This document shows positions 22,397 to 36,197 of a stretch of 64,000 nucleotides of DNA, piece after piece. The notes under the pieces were generated by a model. The model saw only the letters and a program-made list of their open reading frames with translations. It had not been told where the DNA came from and searched no databases. A program made the translations under genes and the position numbers. Source of the DNA: Haberlea rhodopensis (Eukaryota; Streptophyta; Magnoliopsida; Lamiales; Gesneriaceae); NCBI GenBank assembly GCA_907163345.1, contig CAJQUN010000458.1:372001-436000 (forward strand), given 5' to 3'. How positions within the stretch are numbered: position 1 is the stretch's first letter; each line of letters begins with the position of its first letter.

Positions 22397-24191
22397 ATGG
22401 CAGCGAATGTTGAAGTGGGAGATGCAGTTAGTGTGAATGCAAGTGCTGGACATACGGATCCCCTACCCCCGCCAGCTTTTGGCGAAGAACCGTCTGAACA
22501 GCAGTTGCTGCCTGGGGAACTGAGCTTGACTCAATTTCTTTCATACCGACCTCCGACGTTTGAAGGAACTGAGACGGGGGAACTGGCAGAAGAGTGTTGG
22601 AATGAATAGAGCAAATATTTGTGGCAGCTCCTTGTGCTAAGACGGCCTGGATAAGACTAGCAGAGTTCCAGTTGGCCAAGAAGGCACTGATGTGGTGGAA
22701 GACCACAGTGGTAGAGCAAGAGGCTCAAGGTCATGAAGTAAATTGGAAGATTTTTCGAACTCGGTTTCTGAACCGCTATTTTTCGGTTGCTGCACGACAG
22801 GCCAAGGAAGACGAATTTACTCACCTCAAGCAAAGGTAACATGTCAGTGTCAGATTATGCTCTTCATTACTGTTCCTTGCTCAGATATATGCCTCATATC
22901 GCCACAAGTACTCAAGCAAAGATGAGGAACTTCATGAAGGGTTTGAGGCTGGAACTGTATGATAGGGTGATCACTTATGGCCCTACTTGCTTTGATGATG
23001 CACTTTCACGGGCTGAGCTAGCCGAGCTAGGGGTTGGTGCATACCCTGATGTCGTACCACCTCCAGCACCCCCTCAGAAATCCACTCCCAAAAATTTGAA
23101 GCCGAGGGGTGATCAGTTCAAGCCAAGGGGGAACACATCGGTATCGAGGTTCGGTGGTAAGAGGCCCGACAATCGATGGAAAGGAAACCGTAAGAACGAT
23201 GCCCCATCTGGAAGAGGGCAGTCTCAGGGAGACAGATTCGGGAAGGTCCAGTGCACTCTTTGTGGGCAACCACATCTGACAAAAGACTGCGTGGGATGTT
23301 ATGTTTGTGGCGACAAAGGCCACTTTGCTAGGCAGTGTCCCAACAGGGGAAGACAACAGGACTCTACGGGGAGGCCTGCGGATAGAACAACACAGCACGT
23401 ACCACCATTTGTGCCGAGACAGTATGGAGGTCAGCCTATGGGGCCACCTCAAGGGCAGGTCTATGCATTGACGAGGGAGCAGGCTACAGCGGCTCCGGAG
23501 GAGGTTATAGCGGGTAAGTGTCTTTTATTTACGCACCCTGCTTTTATATTGATCGACACAGGTGCGTCACACTCTTTTGTGTCGACGAGTTTTGTGGAAA
23601 GGTACCACATATGCACTTCTCCGTCGCCCAAGTCTCTTGTAGTCTCGACACCCGCTGGAAGAAGTTTGATTACTGATCGGATTGTCTATGATGGCCTCAT
23701 TTATTTTGAGGATAACGAGCTAAGGTCAGACTTGATTGTTCTGGGAATGTCAGACTTTGACTGCATTATGGGCATTGATGTTCTGAACAGGTATCAGGCA
23801 ATTGTGAACTGCAGGCAGAGGACTGTCCGATTCAGGTCTGATATGGGAGTCCAATGGACATTTTATGGAGATGGTTCTCGTTCAAAGATTCCATTAATAT
23901 ATGTTGTCAAGATGGCACAGTTGTTGGAACGAGGCCATACAGGATATCTCATCTATGCTGTTGATATTTCTGAAAAGAAAGAAGAATTAAAAGTTGAGGA
24001 TGTGCCCGTAGTGGCGGAGTTCCCTGATGTCTTTCCGGAGGAGATTCCCGGATTTCCACCGACGAGAGAGGTCGAGTTTGGGATTGAATTGCTACCGGGG
24101 ACGTCTGCCATTCTCGTGCCCCATATAGGATGGCACCAGCGGAGCTAAGGGAGTTAAAGATTCAGTTGCAAGAGCTCCTTGATAAGGGCTA
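22397..24191 (+). pseudogene. gag-pol: B gag-protease-early RT fragment
   Basis: This is chromovirus Gag from ATG 22397 (one base after the acceptor-like CAG), two zinc knuckles (about 23253-23338), protease DTGAS near 23560, and the first RT residues. It is broken by a 1-nt deletion near 22596, an indel near 22832 and a 1-nt deletion near 24112. It stops where E is inserted (TSD GGCTA, 24187-24191). The reading resumes at 40132. Confidence 0.88.
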
Positions 24192-26511
24192 TGTGAGGGC
24201 CCGATCCTAATGTGGTGTTTAATTAACACATAATGATTAATTTACGTAAACAGCGGAATATTTATTTCAAAGGTCTTATCAAATGGCCCTAAATTTTTTT
24301 CGCTTTTAGGTGATACATATATAGTGATACTGAAAATACGTAATTCCAGTTTCCAATTTAACTTGTTGAGCATAACATCCATATCAAGTATAAATCAACC
24401 AGTAGTAGAATACTTAAAATACAGATACTCGGGGCATACCCCGGTAATTCAAAACATAATTAAAAATATTCTAACAACTACTGGGATGCAAAACATAAAA
24501 TATAAACCTGAGCTCGCTCTCAAGGAGCTCTGGTATCTCTCGATGCGTGGCTGCAAGCATCATCACTATGTCCTCCTGTAAAGCCTGTCATGTCCGAACA
24601 ACAAAAGACATGACAGCCCCCACAAAGGGGGTCAGTACCCCAGTACGAGAAATAAATAAATAATGTCAAGTGACAAAGTATATGCAATGCATACCATGTA
24701 TGAATGCGATGTATGAATGGGTACAAGGAATCGAATATCAAGATACCAAAAATCGGAGTCCAAAGGAAGGTATCATCAAATCATCAAAGCTCGAGCAGAG
24801 GGTGACAGTATACGTACATTGCGCTAGGAAAACTCATCCTATGTACGTTACTGCATCCAGCCCTCGTGTCTAGGTCCGGTCGCACCTGCACGTGACTACA
24901 GTTACTACCTATACTGCCTGTCATCGCCATGCTCGTCGTACCCGACACTCAGAGTAAGTCAACTCAATCAAATCATGGATATCAAAGGAATGATAGATCA
25001 ATATGATATGCCCATGAATCGTTTATGCATCAAATGACATATGCAACTCAATATATCATGCAATCTCATGTGAAAGTATATACAAATCATGTAATTTCAC
25101 ATATCATGTAATCCAAGACATTCATCATGTCATATAGTCACATAAGAATCATATAGTGACAAATAAGTCATATAAATCAAATAATGACATATAAGGCCAT
25201 ACATTAGCATCATTACACGTCTTTGCCAGACGTCATGATAAAACTCATTTCAACGTACCTCAAACCGTTAGCTAATTACCAAGTGATCCTCGACTCAATC
25301 TTAGGATTAATAAACCTGGCCATAACAGTTCCAAATACAACATAATGTCACATACTAGCCTTAAACATATCAAAATAAAACTCAAACTTAGACCCAAAAC
25401 CAATTCTCTAAATTTCAGCCTGCGCAACCGTAGAGATCGGCTCATAACTTGTCCGATACTTAATAAAATCACATGGGTCCAATTTATTTTCAAAGCTAAC
25501 TCACAAATGAACATTTCATCAGTTCAACTCATCTTCAAATTCGTTCATTTAGCCTAGGTAAAATGGCCAAGAACAATCTGCTGGAAAAACAGGACAATTT
25601 ACCAAATTCCAGCCTGACCCAGTTTCGTATAAAATTCGTAATAAATTCATATGATGTCCAAATGGCTTGAGGATAGTTGGAAAATCACTAACACCCAAAG
25701 TGCTACAGTTCATATTTGAAGTCCAGAAGCTAGTTCGCTCATCTAGAGGCACATGCAAAACAAAGTATGGCAGTTTTAAAAATACTTATACACTCTGTTT
25801 TGACAGAGTGAGCAGTTCTAGGAAAAAATGCATATCTTGCACAAATAAACTCAAAATCATGTGAGGCCAGTTTCTAATGCAAGATAACGCAAAGGGTTAC
25901 AACTTTTATTCAGGCACCAAGGTCAAAATCGTAGCACATTCTGCCCATATTTACCAAGAACACACTGCATGTGCAACCCGCCTACATGCATGTTTCAGAT
26001 TGTGCACCTTGTGGTAAAAACATCATAACTCATTCATTTTAAGTCCAAATTGTCTCAAATTTTAACCACAGAAATATTTCTTACTTATCTATGAATTGTG
26101 TTTGAAACTCAACCTCAAATTCGAAACTTAACTAAGCCCAAAATTCGAAATGACAGATACATGCATGCTGAAATCTGTTGCACACTTTTCGATAGTTCCA
26201 ATGCCATCAGCCTAAATAATGGCTTGCAATTACAATTCAGTAGAGGAAACGTGCAGACTTCCTTTTTTTTATTTTTTTATTATTATTTTTTTTTTGTTGT
26301 CGTAGTCCGGAACAACTTAATTCGTAGTCTATATTTTTATCATCCGGTTTTCTCAAAATTCCACTACTTTTTCCACTAATATAGTATTTCTTTCAATTTC
26401 AAATTGTTGATACTTCACATTGATACCAATTATCCAAACGCTTAACTAATTAATCATCCGGGTTTTGAATAATTATCGCTCATCCGGATTAATTAGTAAC
26501 GGGGTCTTACA
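24192..26511 (-). repeat. E 3' LTR
   Basis: On the plus strand this begins TGTGAGGGCCC and ends GGGGTCTTACA, 2320 bp. The last ~165 bp recur at the right end of E. There is no CGATCGATCG array and no gene. A T-rich run lies at 26263-26298. Confidence 0.8.
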
Positions 26512-26559
26512 CTTCTTCCCCTCTTAAAATGATTTCGTCATCGAAGTCACAAAACTGAG

Positions 26560-28900
26560 TATAATTTAAAAATTTAAATCATATGAGATGTCTCAATCTC
26601 ATTCATAGATACATAAGGATCATCATGTATCAAATTTCTCTATGATTCCACAAAGTTCAAAATATCGAGGCAACATCATACCTCACTTAACGAATCATAT
26701 TGATCATCGCAAAGGTAATATCTTCATATTTACCTGATTCTCAACTCGAAGTCTAACGATATATTTCTCTTTGGCGTAGCAAATCTGCTCACCTTAAGCC
26801 AAATTTCAATCGTTTCCGCAGAAATTTTATCGTTTCTGGTATTTTTCTCAAAAATCTCAAGTTATGCCAAAATTTCTTATCAACTTTTTTTTTTTCATCA
26901 CTTCAGCGATCGGTAATTCTGGCTCTGCAAAACCTGAACCGATGCCATCCCAAAAGTTTTCTGAAACTTAAATTATAGGAAAATTCTACTGGTGAATAAT
27001 GATTTCTGTCAATTCCCACTAAATCATCACTATTAATCGAGCCATGACTTCCAAGATCTGGATATTTTCTAAGTTGATCCATCTGTTGATCCATCTGTAT
27101 GGGTATGCTAAGCAATACTCATTGCTAATTTAGTATCCATTACATTCTGAAAATAGTTTTCAAATGATGATATTATCCTCGGATCTCAATCATATACAGT
27201 TGTTACAGAATACTCACTGAACCACATTATCCACATCTCAAACATGTCATTTCCTCATTAACATATAGACTATTATATGAAATCAATATCTTGTATTGAA
27301 TAGTCAATCAATTCCGACTCAACTTGTTTCACAATCTCTGTTTGATCTAAACAATTAGAGCTATAAAACTCAAAACTAGAAATTTCCTTAAATTTATTGT
27401 GGTACTTACAAATTCTATAGTATCCCATTAGGTCTCTTATTATATCTTGACTTTCTGACATGCATAACAATTTGACACGAAATTTCCAAAATTTCTTTTT
27501 TTTTTCTTTTTTTTTTACCATCCCATCAGAATAAGATCTCAAGAATGATACATCTCATCATTCCCAGAATAACACTATGTCATATGTAGTGTGCTTCAAA
27601 AGTAATACTTCTTTTGAATCGGTAGGACTTGATGATATTTACTGATTGTTCAATCGCAACCCACCACTAAATGGCATACTAAAATCTATTGGTTGATGAG
27701 AGAGAACCAATTTCTTAACTCAAAATTTGTATGGTCTATTTTTCGAGTCTTTCCGATCGAAATTGGAGGTGATCAAATTGCAAATCTGATGCTATCATTG
27801 CACCTCGCACGTTTTGGTTCAGTGCATCTGCTACTAGTTTCATTTTCCCTGATTGATATTGACTATCAAAGTCAATTTTTTTAATAAATCTAGTCATCGC
27901 TTCTATCTCAAGTTCAACTCTAACTGAATAATAGATATTTTTAAACTCCAAAAATCAGAGTGTATTATGAATTGTTCGCCATCCAGATACGTTGCCACAT
28001 CTTCAAGGCAAAATTAATGGCTGCAAACTCAATTTCATGAACAAGATATCATAATTCTTTCAGTTTCAACTATCTCAAAGCATATGCAATCATCTCCTCA
28101 TGATGCATCCGAATGTATCACGTTTATTTCAGTTTATAAAACTTGCTTTCTCATTCCTCTGACCAGCGAAACGCAAGTTTCTTCTTGGTCAATTATTCAT
28201 CCTTCCATAAAAGCCTGTAATATCTGCCAAAACTCATAACCCTTTGTATCTTGAGTACATTGGTTGGTATTGGCCAAATTAGTACTACTTCTACTTTACT
28301 GGGATCAACAGGTATCTTGTGAGCTGTATCACCTATCCCAAAATAACATTCAATTCAACCAAGATTTACACTTCGATAACTTGATATACAATTTGAGCTT
28401 CACGAATAATCAATCACAGATGTTCTGTGTGGTTCCTTCCAATCTCGTATACACTAGTATACCACTGCTGAATATGATTACAATTCCACCCAAAAAGTTA
28501 TGGAATACTTTATTCATCAAATTCATAATTCTACTGGTATAGTTGTCAGACCACACGGCATTACAAAAAAAATTCCAAATGCCTATATTTGGTTTGACTA
28601 ATTGCCTAGAGAACATTTTCTCTTCTGACTCAAACTGATGACAACCAGATTTAAAATCATTCGTCTTATACGTCAAGTTTCTTAAATTGATCATTTACTT
28701 CTCGATCTTAGGCAGTGGGTATTTATTCTTGACAATAACCCGATTCAACAACCTTTAGTCGATACACATTTTCATAATATCATCTTTCTTCTTCACGGAC
28801 AATGCTGATGTTTTCCTCAAGTGACATACTCAGACATATGTACTCGTATCAAGAAGATTCTGCAATTATTCTTCAGTATCTGTCATCTTTGCTGATGACA
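26560..28900 (-). pseudogene. pol: E pol remnant (integrase, RNase H, RT)
   Basis: This is degenerate gypsy pol. Around 28410-28694 the minus strand still spells recognisable RT (a decayed YHQ segment, then LMNKVFH, then a damaged active site where other copies have [10 protein letters not shown]). Around 27800-27870 the end of RNase H is visible (YQSGKMKLVADAL-type). Near 28750-28800 are decayed RT N-terminal motifs. A hairpin-like TTCGATGACGAAAT stands next to the purine tract at about 26530-26545. No frame is intact. Integrase is expected between about 26700 and 27700 by position but I could not verify motifs. Confidence 0.65.
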
Positions 28901-29178
28901 TTCCTTACAGTACTGTCGATATTGAATCTATTACTTGGCATCAACGACTAGTTCAAATCAATTTCCTTCTCTAGTGAAAATTCTTTTATTTCTTCAGGAA
29001 AATCTTGGTAAGTTTCTTACCACTAGGATATCAGTCAACATCGATTTTTCCTGATCAGCATTAACTGCTCATTATCACATATCCTTTATTTTCCAAATAT
29101 CACAACCGCAATATTTTCATAGCTGATACTATTCATTTGTAGCCACAATACAGTCGAAAATTCATTATACCCTAAAAT
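28901..29178 (-). other. E internal sequence before the F insertion
   Basis: This AT-rich stretch should cover the protease-RT linker of E. It has no open frame. It ends with TSD AAAAT (29174-29178). Confidence 0.4.
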
Positions 29179-31423
29179 TGTGAGACCCCGTTATCACATC
29201 AAGATATAAAGGTGCAATATAGAGAACTAATCATACATGTGATTATATCAGAGTAATGTGCCGTGTTGATTAACCTGAGCTTTAGAGATTACAGTACCAA
29301 AATGTTCCAAAAGGAAAGACATACTTCCTACAAAGGTACTACATCATAGTCTTACTCTACTCATAAGAAGCTATACAAAAACTCTAACATGCTAATCCTG
29401 TAGCACTCCTTACAGCTCAGCTTATCAACCCCGGCCCTGGTTCTCGTCAACAAAAGCACCTACAAAGACAACCCCCCAACACATGAGCATAACACAATTC
29501 ATATTTAACATAATATGAAAGTAAGGCATAAATGCAAATCTTAAACACAAGTCCTTCCTGTATTTCCAGCATTTATATCGCCCATTGGTTGTCCCTGTAC
29601 CATAATTCATAATAGAAACACATTATATGAATGTATGGATATGCAATGTCATGACATTCCTTTTCCCTTAAATCCTTTCATCCTGAGCCCTTATCATTAG
29701 TACATTTTAATGCTTCTTGCTACTCCATGTAAGCGGAATTCTTCATCGCTTCCAATGGACTTTAGCGTTGCTACTCCATGTAAGCGGAATTCTTCATCGC
29801 TTCCAATGGACTTTAGCGTAAGCCATTAAAATCCTTACTAAGATAACTTTGACTCGTGAAATACACCTCTTATATTTCACAACATACATATGCAAAAACA
29901 ATGCATAAAAACATGTATCATAACCATAATGCACCACATTGCATTCATCATGTGTCATAAAGACAAACATAAAGTACATGTTACCGTTGGGATGCCCGTA
30001 CGTCGCTTACGTACCTTTCAAAAAAGTGGTGTGTTGCAGGACTCTATCCCCTGCGTTGTGTAGCTACCTGTGAAGGCTCTACACCAGTGTATAACACAAT
30101 ATTAGATGTCTCATTACAATCCAATATCAAAACTTTAACAAAATATAACAAATTACATTTTTCAACATTCTGGGTCTCTCGATCGATCGGCCCCTCTTCC
30201 CGATCGATCGAGAAGACGCCTAAATCAAAAACCAAGATTCTGCCTCGCTCGATCGATCGGGATGAAATGTCGATCGATCGAGACGCTCTGTTCGAGAAAT
30301 ACCAGTCCAGAATTCTCGAACACCTGAAATCACATCCTTAAATCTAACATGTAAAACATACAACATGCCAAAACCAACATGCTAGCAGTTACAACACACT
30401 CCCCTGAGTGTATTCATACCAAAATTACACCCCAAACATAAGCCCTCATGCTTAAACGTCGACCACTTATTCAAGCACCGGATCAACTTTTTCTGGAAAC
30501 AGGGCACATTTTCATTTCCAGAATTCTTGAGCACCTCTTTTCATGCTATTAAAACTAACACATATAACATAAACCGTGCTCAACTAAACATGCCATGGGT
30601 TTCACAAAACTACCAAGCATATTTTTACATCAAAGTTTCTCCAAAATATAAGCTTATCATGCATGATAACACCTCCTCAAAAACACTCCCAACCCACGTT
30701 TTCCAGAAAAACAGAGGAAATCTCTACCCAGATTTTTGAGCACTACGTTTCACAAGCTTAAATCTTCCACATAAAACATGCATCATGCTTAAGGAAAATT
30801 ACAGAGAGACTCATAAAAACACAATGTAAGCATTTAAATCACAGGTTTCAAGAAACATATGCTAACATGCCGTTTTTCACCATGCTCAAAAGTAGAACCA
30901 AACCAGTTTTCCAGAAAGAAACAGGGTAGGTTTCTCACCCTACTTTGCCCCGATTTTTTGAAGGATTTCCAGGCGATGGAAATGGAAGGGCTCCTCCTAA
31001 AATTGCTTAGCAGCTGCTGGATGGTATTTTGGAAGAGGAGGTTCGAAATTTGGAGTGCTGGAAAGGTGTTATTATTGAGCCAAGTGGAAGCATGGCCAGC
31101 TCATGCTGAGTCAAAGTATGGGTTGGGGGGGGTGGTTAAGTGTTGGGTGGTTTGATGTGTTATGTTTTGGTCCCGAATTAGCACGATGTATTTAAAATAT
31201 CCCCACATGATATTTATAGTATTTTCTCAACAAAATACTTCAATTACCCTTTTGCATGCTATACCAAAACAAACAATACACACCCCAAAAACCCAATACA
31301 TGTTACATGCACCCTGAAGTAAATCTCCCCAAATAAAATTTATCCAATCCCATGAATTAACACCTTAACATCACAATATAACTTAAATGATTAAAATCAC
31401 ATAATCATTTCGGGGATATCACA
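29179..31423 (-). repeat. F 3' LTR
   Basis: This is 2245 bp, beginning TGTGAGACCCCG and ending GGGGATATCACA on the plus strand. It holds two copies of a ~50-bp unit with AAGCG..CGCTT stems (29728-29822), the GTACGT..ACGTAC motif (29998-30014) and four CGATCGATCG sites (30180-30280). The short frames inside are duplicated in the other LTR only because the LTR is. Confidence 0.93.
30180..30280 (-). promoter_or_regulatory. CGATCGATCG palindrome array, F LTRs (4 sites each)
   Basis: Sites start at 30180, 30201, 30250 and 30271, giving spacings 21, 49 and 21. The same array is in the 5' LTR at 37202-37302. Spacer sequences differ from those in A1 and D, yet the 21/50/21 geometry is kept. Confidence 0.5.
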
Positions 31424-31431
31424 ATACTCCC

Positions 31432-34400
31432 CTACTTATAGGATTTCGTCCCGAAATCAAACATGCTGCTAACCAGAAATAAAACAGTATATAAACGCAT
31501 ACCAGAAAATAACTCTGGATAATGCTGCACCATGTGTCGCTCTGTCTCCCACGTGGCCTCCTCGACACCCCTACGATCCCACTGTACCTTGATCATAGGA
31601 ATAACCTTGTTCCGAAGTCTGCGGTCTGCTCTATCCAAAATCCTGATAGGCCGCTCCACATAAGAAACATCGGACTCAATCTGCACCTCTGAAGGCTGCA
31701 ACACATGTGAGGGATCTGGCTCATACTTCTTCAGCATAGACACATGAAAAACGTCGTGTATGCCAGACAGAGAGGGCGGTAAAGCCAACCGGTACGCCAG
31801 AGTACCAATACGCTGTAAGATCTCATACGGCCCTACATACCTCGGGGATAACTTCCCTCGCATCCCAAACCGTACTACGCCTCTGAAGGGTGAGATCTTT
31901 AAAAACACTCTGTCGCCTAACTGAAACTCCAACGGTCTACGCCGCTGATTGGCATATGCTGCCTGTCTATCCTGAGCTGCCTTCATCTTTGTTCTGATAA
32001 CTTTAACTTTCTCTTCCATTTCCTGAACCAACTCAGGTCCTCCAACCGACTTACGGTCCATGTCATCCCAACACAAGGGTGACCTACAACGCCTACCATA
32101 GAGGGCCTCGAAAGGAGCCATCTGAATACTTGCCTGGTAGCTGTTGTTGTAAGAAAATTCCACCAAGGCTAACGAGTCCTGCCATGAAGTGTCGAACTCC
32201 AGCACACAAGCCCTCAACATATCTTCGAGCGTCTGTATCGTACGCTCGATCTGTCCGTCCGTCTGGGGATGATAGGCTGTGCTCAACCTCAACTCTGTAC
32301 CTAGAGCTGTCTGCAGACCCTCCCAAAAGTGAGATGTAAACCGCGGATCTCGATCTGACACAATCGAAACAGGGATCCCGTGCAGTCTCACCACATCTCT
32401 GACATATAACTGCGCCATTCTTAAGTGTGTGAAGGTCATACAGTAGGGAATGAAATGAGCACTCTTAGTCAATTTGTCCACGATTACCCAGATGGCATCA
32501 AAACCCGAAACAGTCCTCGGCAAGTGGGTCACGAAATCCATAGATACGTGCTGCCACTTCCACTCGGGTACCTCTAAACTTCTTAGTTCACCTCCAGGCC
32601 TTTGTCTCTCAGCTTTCACTTGCTGACAAATCAAACAACGCTTGACAAAAGAGGTGACATCCTGTTTCATACGCCTCCACCAGAACTGGCTGCGTAGATC
32701 CTTATACATCTTCTTCCCACCTGGATGGATACTCATCCTGCTGCAATGAGCTCGCTGTAATATACCTTGGCGCAACTCGGGTGTATCTGGAACCACCCAT
32801 CTGTCGCCGAGCCTCAGAGAGCCATCCTCAGCCACTCTGAATCTCGATGGCTGACTTGAATGAACCACTAACATCCATCTTTGAACCTCTGCATCGGTCC
32901 CCTGAGCCTTCCTGATGTGATCAAATATAACAGGCTCAGCTAGCAAGGTCAAAACCTGTACTGGTGAAGAAGATACATCATAATCGAATCCCAAATGGCA
33001 GTAGGAGCCAAACATAGCTGACAGAGACATAGCATCCTCTGCTGTGCTCCTCACCTTCCGACTCAAAGCGTCGGCTGTCAAATTTGCTTTTCCCGGGTGA
33101 TATTCGATTTCACAATCGTAGTCCTTCAGCAGGTCCATCCATCTCCTCTGCCTCATGTTCAGCTCAGCCTGTGTAAACAAGAATTTCAGGCTCTTGTGAT
33201 CAGTGAAGATGGTAAATGAGGTACCGTATAAGTAGTGTCGCCATATCTTCAAGGCGAACACTATAGCTGCCAACTCCAGATCATGGACTGGATACCTCGT
33301 CTCATGTGGCTTCAACTGTCTTGAAGCGTAAGCCACTACATGTCTGTCCTGCATCAGCACGCACCCTAATCCCTGTAGAGATGCATCGGTATAAAGGACA
33401 AATCCTTTGTTCTCCTTGGGTATCACTAGAACGGGTGCAGTAGTCAGTCTGTGCTTTAATTCCCGGAAGCTCTGCTCACAAGCCTCTGACCAACAAAATG
33501 GGACTCCCTTCTGAGTCAGCTGTGTAAGTGGCTTGGCGATCTTTGAGAAACCCTCGACGAAACGTCGATAATAGCCAGCCAGACCAAGAAAACTTCGAAT
33601 CTCACTGACTGAAGTAGGGGTAGACCAATCCATAACTGCCTCTATCTTCCTCGGGTCTACTGATATCCCTTCTCGTGATATGATATGGCCCAAAAATGCA
33701 ACACTGTTCAGCCAAAACTCACACTTGCTGAGTTTGGCGTACAACTGATGATCTCTGAGGATCTGGAGTACTATCCTCAGATGATCGGCATGATCCTCCT
33801 CATTCCTCGAATAGACCAGGATGTCATCAATAAACACGATCACAAACTGATCGAGGTACTCCTGAAATACTCTGTTCATCAGGCTCATAAAGACTGCAGG
33901 TGCATTTGTCACACCGAACGGCATCACCAAGAACTCATAGTGCCCATACCGAGTTCTAAAAGCCGTCTTTTGGACATCACCAGCTCTAACCCGTACTTGA
34001 TGATAGCCTGACCTCAAGTCTATCTTGGAGTACACCTCTGTACCCTGAAGCTGGTCGAACAGATCATCAATCCTCGGAAGCGGATATCTGTTCTTCACTG
34101 TAGCCTTGTTCAGTTGCCTGTAGTCAATGCACAAACGCATTGATCCATCCTTCTTTTTCACGAACAAGACTGGCGCGCCCCAAGGCGATACACTAGGACG
34201 GATGTATCCCTTGTCGAGGAGCTCCTGTAACTGTACCTTCAGTTCCCTCAGCTCTGCCGGTGCCATCCTGTATGGGGCACGAGAAATGGCTGATGTCCCT
34301 GGCAGCAGCTCAATAGCAACTCCACATCCCTGACAGGCGGAAATCCCGGAATCTCATCTGGAAACACATCACTGAACTCCGCCACAACTGGAATGTCCTC

Positions 34401-35980
34401 GGCTCTCACTTCCTTCTCCTCTGAAGCATCCATAGCATAAATAAGGTACCCAGTATGGCCACGTTCCAATAACCGCGACATCTTAACCGCCGAGATTACT
34501 GGTATCTTTGGACGAGAACCGTCCCCATAAAAAGTCCACTGGAACCCCTGATCAGACAGAAAACGAACCATCCTCTTTTGGCAATCTACCATAGCTCGGT
34601 ATCTGCTCAACACATCAATGCCGATAATGCAGTCAAAGTCTGCCATCTCTAACTGAATCAAATCGGCCCTCAGATCATTGCCCTCAAAATAAATGAGGCA
34701 ATCAGATAACTGTCGATCCGCAATCACATGCTTCCCCGTGGGTGTCGAGACCATGAGAGGCGTGGGTAACAGAGACGAGCACAAATGGTGTCCTTCCACA
34801 AAGGCAGTAGATACAAAGGAATGGGAAGCACCTGTATCTATCAATATAAGTGCAGGGTACGTAAGTAAATGACACGTACCAGCAATGACCTCCTCTGGGG
34901 TTGCCTCGGCCTGCTCCCTGGTCAGTGCATACACCTGTCCCTGCGGCGGTCCTGTCGTCTGACCTCCCAGGGGTCGTGGTGCAAACTGCTGCCTCTGTGG
35001 TGCCCTCCCAGCATCAAACCTTGGCCTATTCGGCCCTGAATCCGTCTGAACTGCCCGATTGGGGCACGAGCTATGTGGCCCATCTTGCCACAGATATAGC
35101 AACCTCGACAGTCACGTAACAAATGCCATCCTCCACAGTTGGTACACCTGGTTACCTCTGCCCTGCTTCCCTGTGTGTGCCCCCGGGTGTTCTGCTTCTG
35201 TCCATGAGACTTCTTCCCACTAAACCTGGAAGATGATGAGGCCCCACGAGCCTTAAACTGATCCCCTAGTGGCCTCAGACTATCAGTAGTAGGCCTCTGT
35301 GATGGTACAAAAGGGGGTACAACATCCTTGTATGCGCCTACGGCAATCTCTGCTAACTCTGCCCATGTCAGGGCGTCGTCAAACGAGCTGGGGTTGTTAG
35401 AGATAACCCTATCGAATAGCTCCGGCCTCAGACCTTTCAGAAAGTTCCTCATCTTGGCATGGCTGTTGACAGCAATATGAGGTACATACCTCAGCAGTGA
35501 GGAATACTGCATAGCGTAGTCTGCTACAGACATGCTACCCTGCTTCAAACTGTTGAACTCATCCTCCTTCAATTGTCTGGCAGCTGCAGAGAAATACCGG
35601 TTAAGGAACCGGGTCCGGAATACAGTCCAGTCAACTGCCATACCTAGAGCTCTCAGCTCCATCACGGTGGTCTTCCACCACATAGCAGGCTTCTTAGCCA
35701 GCTGAAACTCTGCTAACATCAGCCATGCCGTGAGTGCACAAGGTGCAGTCACAAGTATCTGCTCTATACGTTCCAACCACTCCTCAGCTACTTCACCAGA
35801 CTCAGTCCCCTCAAACATGGGCGGATGGAAACTCAGAAACTGCTTCAAACTGAGCTCCCCTGGCAGTAATATCTGTACACTGGGCTCCACGCCCACAGCA
35901 GGTGGTGGTAAAGGGTTCGGCTGAGCAATACTTGCATTTCTACTGTCCACATCTCCTACCTCTTCATTGAGGTTCGCCAT
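31432..35980 (-). pseudogene. gag-pol: F gag-pol polyprotein; RT to chromodomain intact, two upstream frameshifts
   Basis: The start is the ATG at 35980 reading down, one base after an acceptor-like CAG. Gag and knuckles (CX2CX3HX4C, then a knuckle broken at its end by a 4-nt deletion near 35068) are followed by protease (DTGAS near 34835). A second frameshift, a 1-nt loss near 34310, precedes RT. From 34266 to 31432 one frame of 944 codons covers RT (FIDD near 33830), RNase H, integrase and chromodomain. Its stop TAG lies inside the polypurine tract because the frame runs on through the terminal hairpin. It could make RT and integrase only if translated separately, which I cannot show. Confidence 0.92.
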
Positions 35981-36180
35981 GCTGCAACACAATAGTTAAC
36001 AACAATACCAAAAGCAGTTCATAATATAAGCCGTTAGATAACAAGAGTAAAATATTCAAAGCATGTTAGTATATCACGTATACAACCATATGCATCACAT
36101 GCATAAGCATGCCTAAATGAATACCTAGCCAACTTGTCTCTAAAGGCTACCCTTCACTCTTCCCTGGTTATCTAACCACT

Positions 36181-36192
36181 GCTCTGATACCA
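36181..36192 (-). other. Primer-binding site (tRNA-iMet), F
   Basis: On the minus strand this reads TGGTATCAGAGC, five bases inside the 5' LTR. The leader between it and gag is 35981-36180. Confidence 0.9.
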
Positions 36193-36197
36193 CTAAA

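Noticed and set aside
26263..26298. T-rich run as a polyA tail of a retroposed gene
   Set aside because: It is within the E LTR with no gene-like sequence or TSD next to it. The T run near 27497-27518 was rejected likewise.
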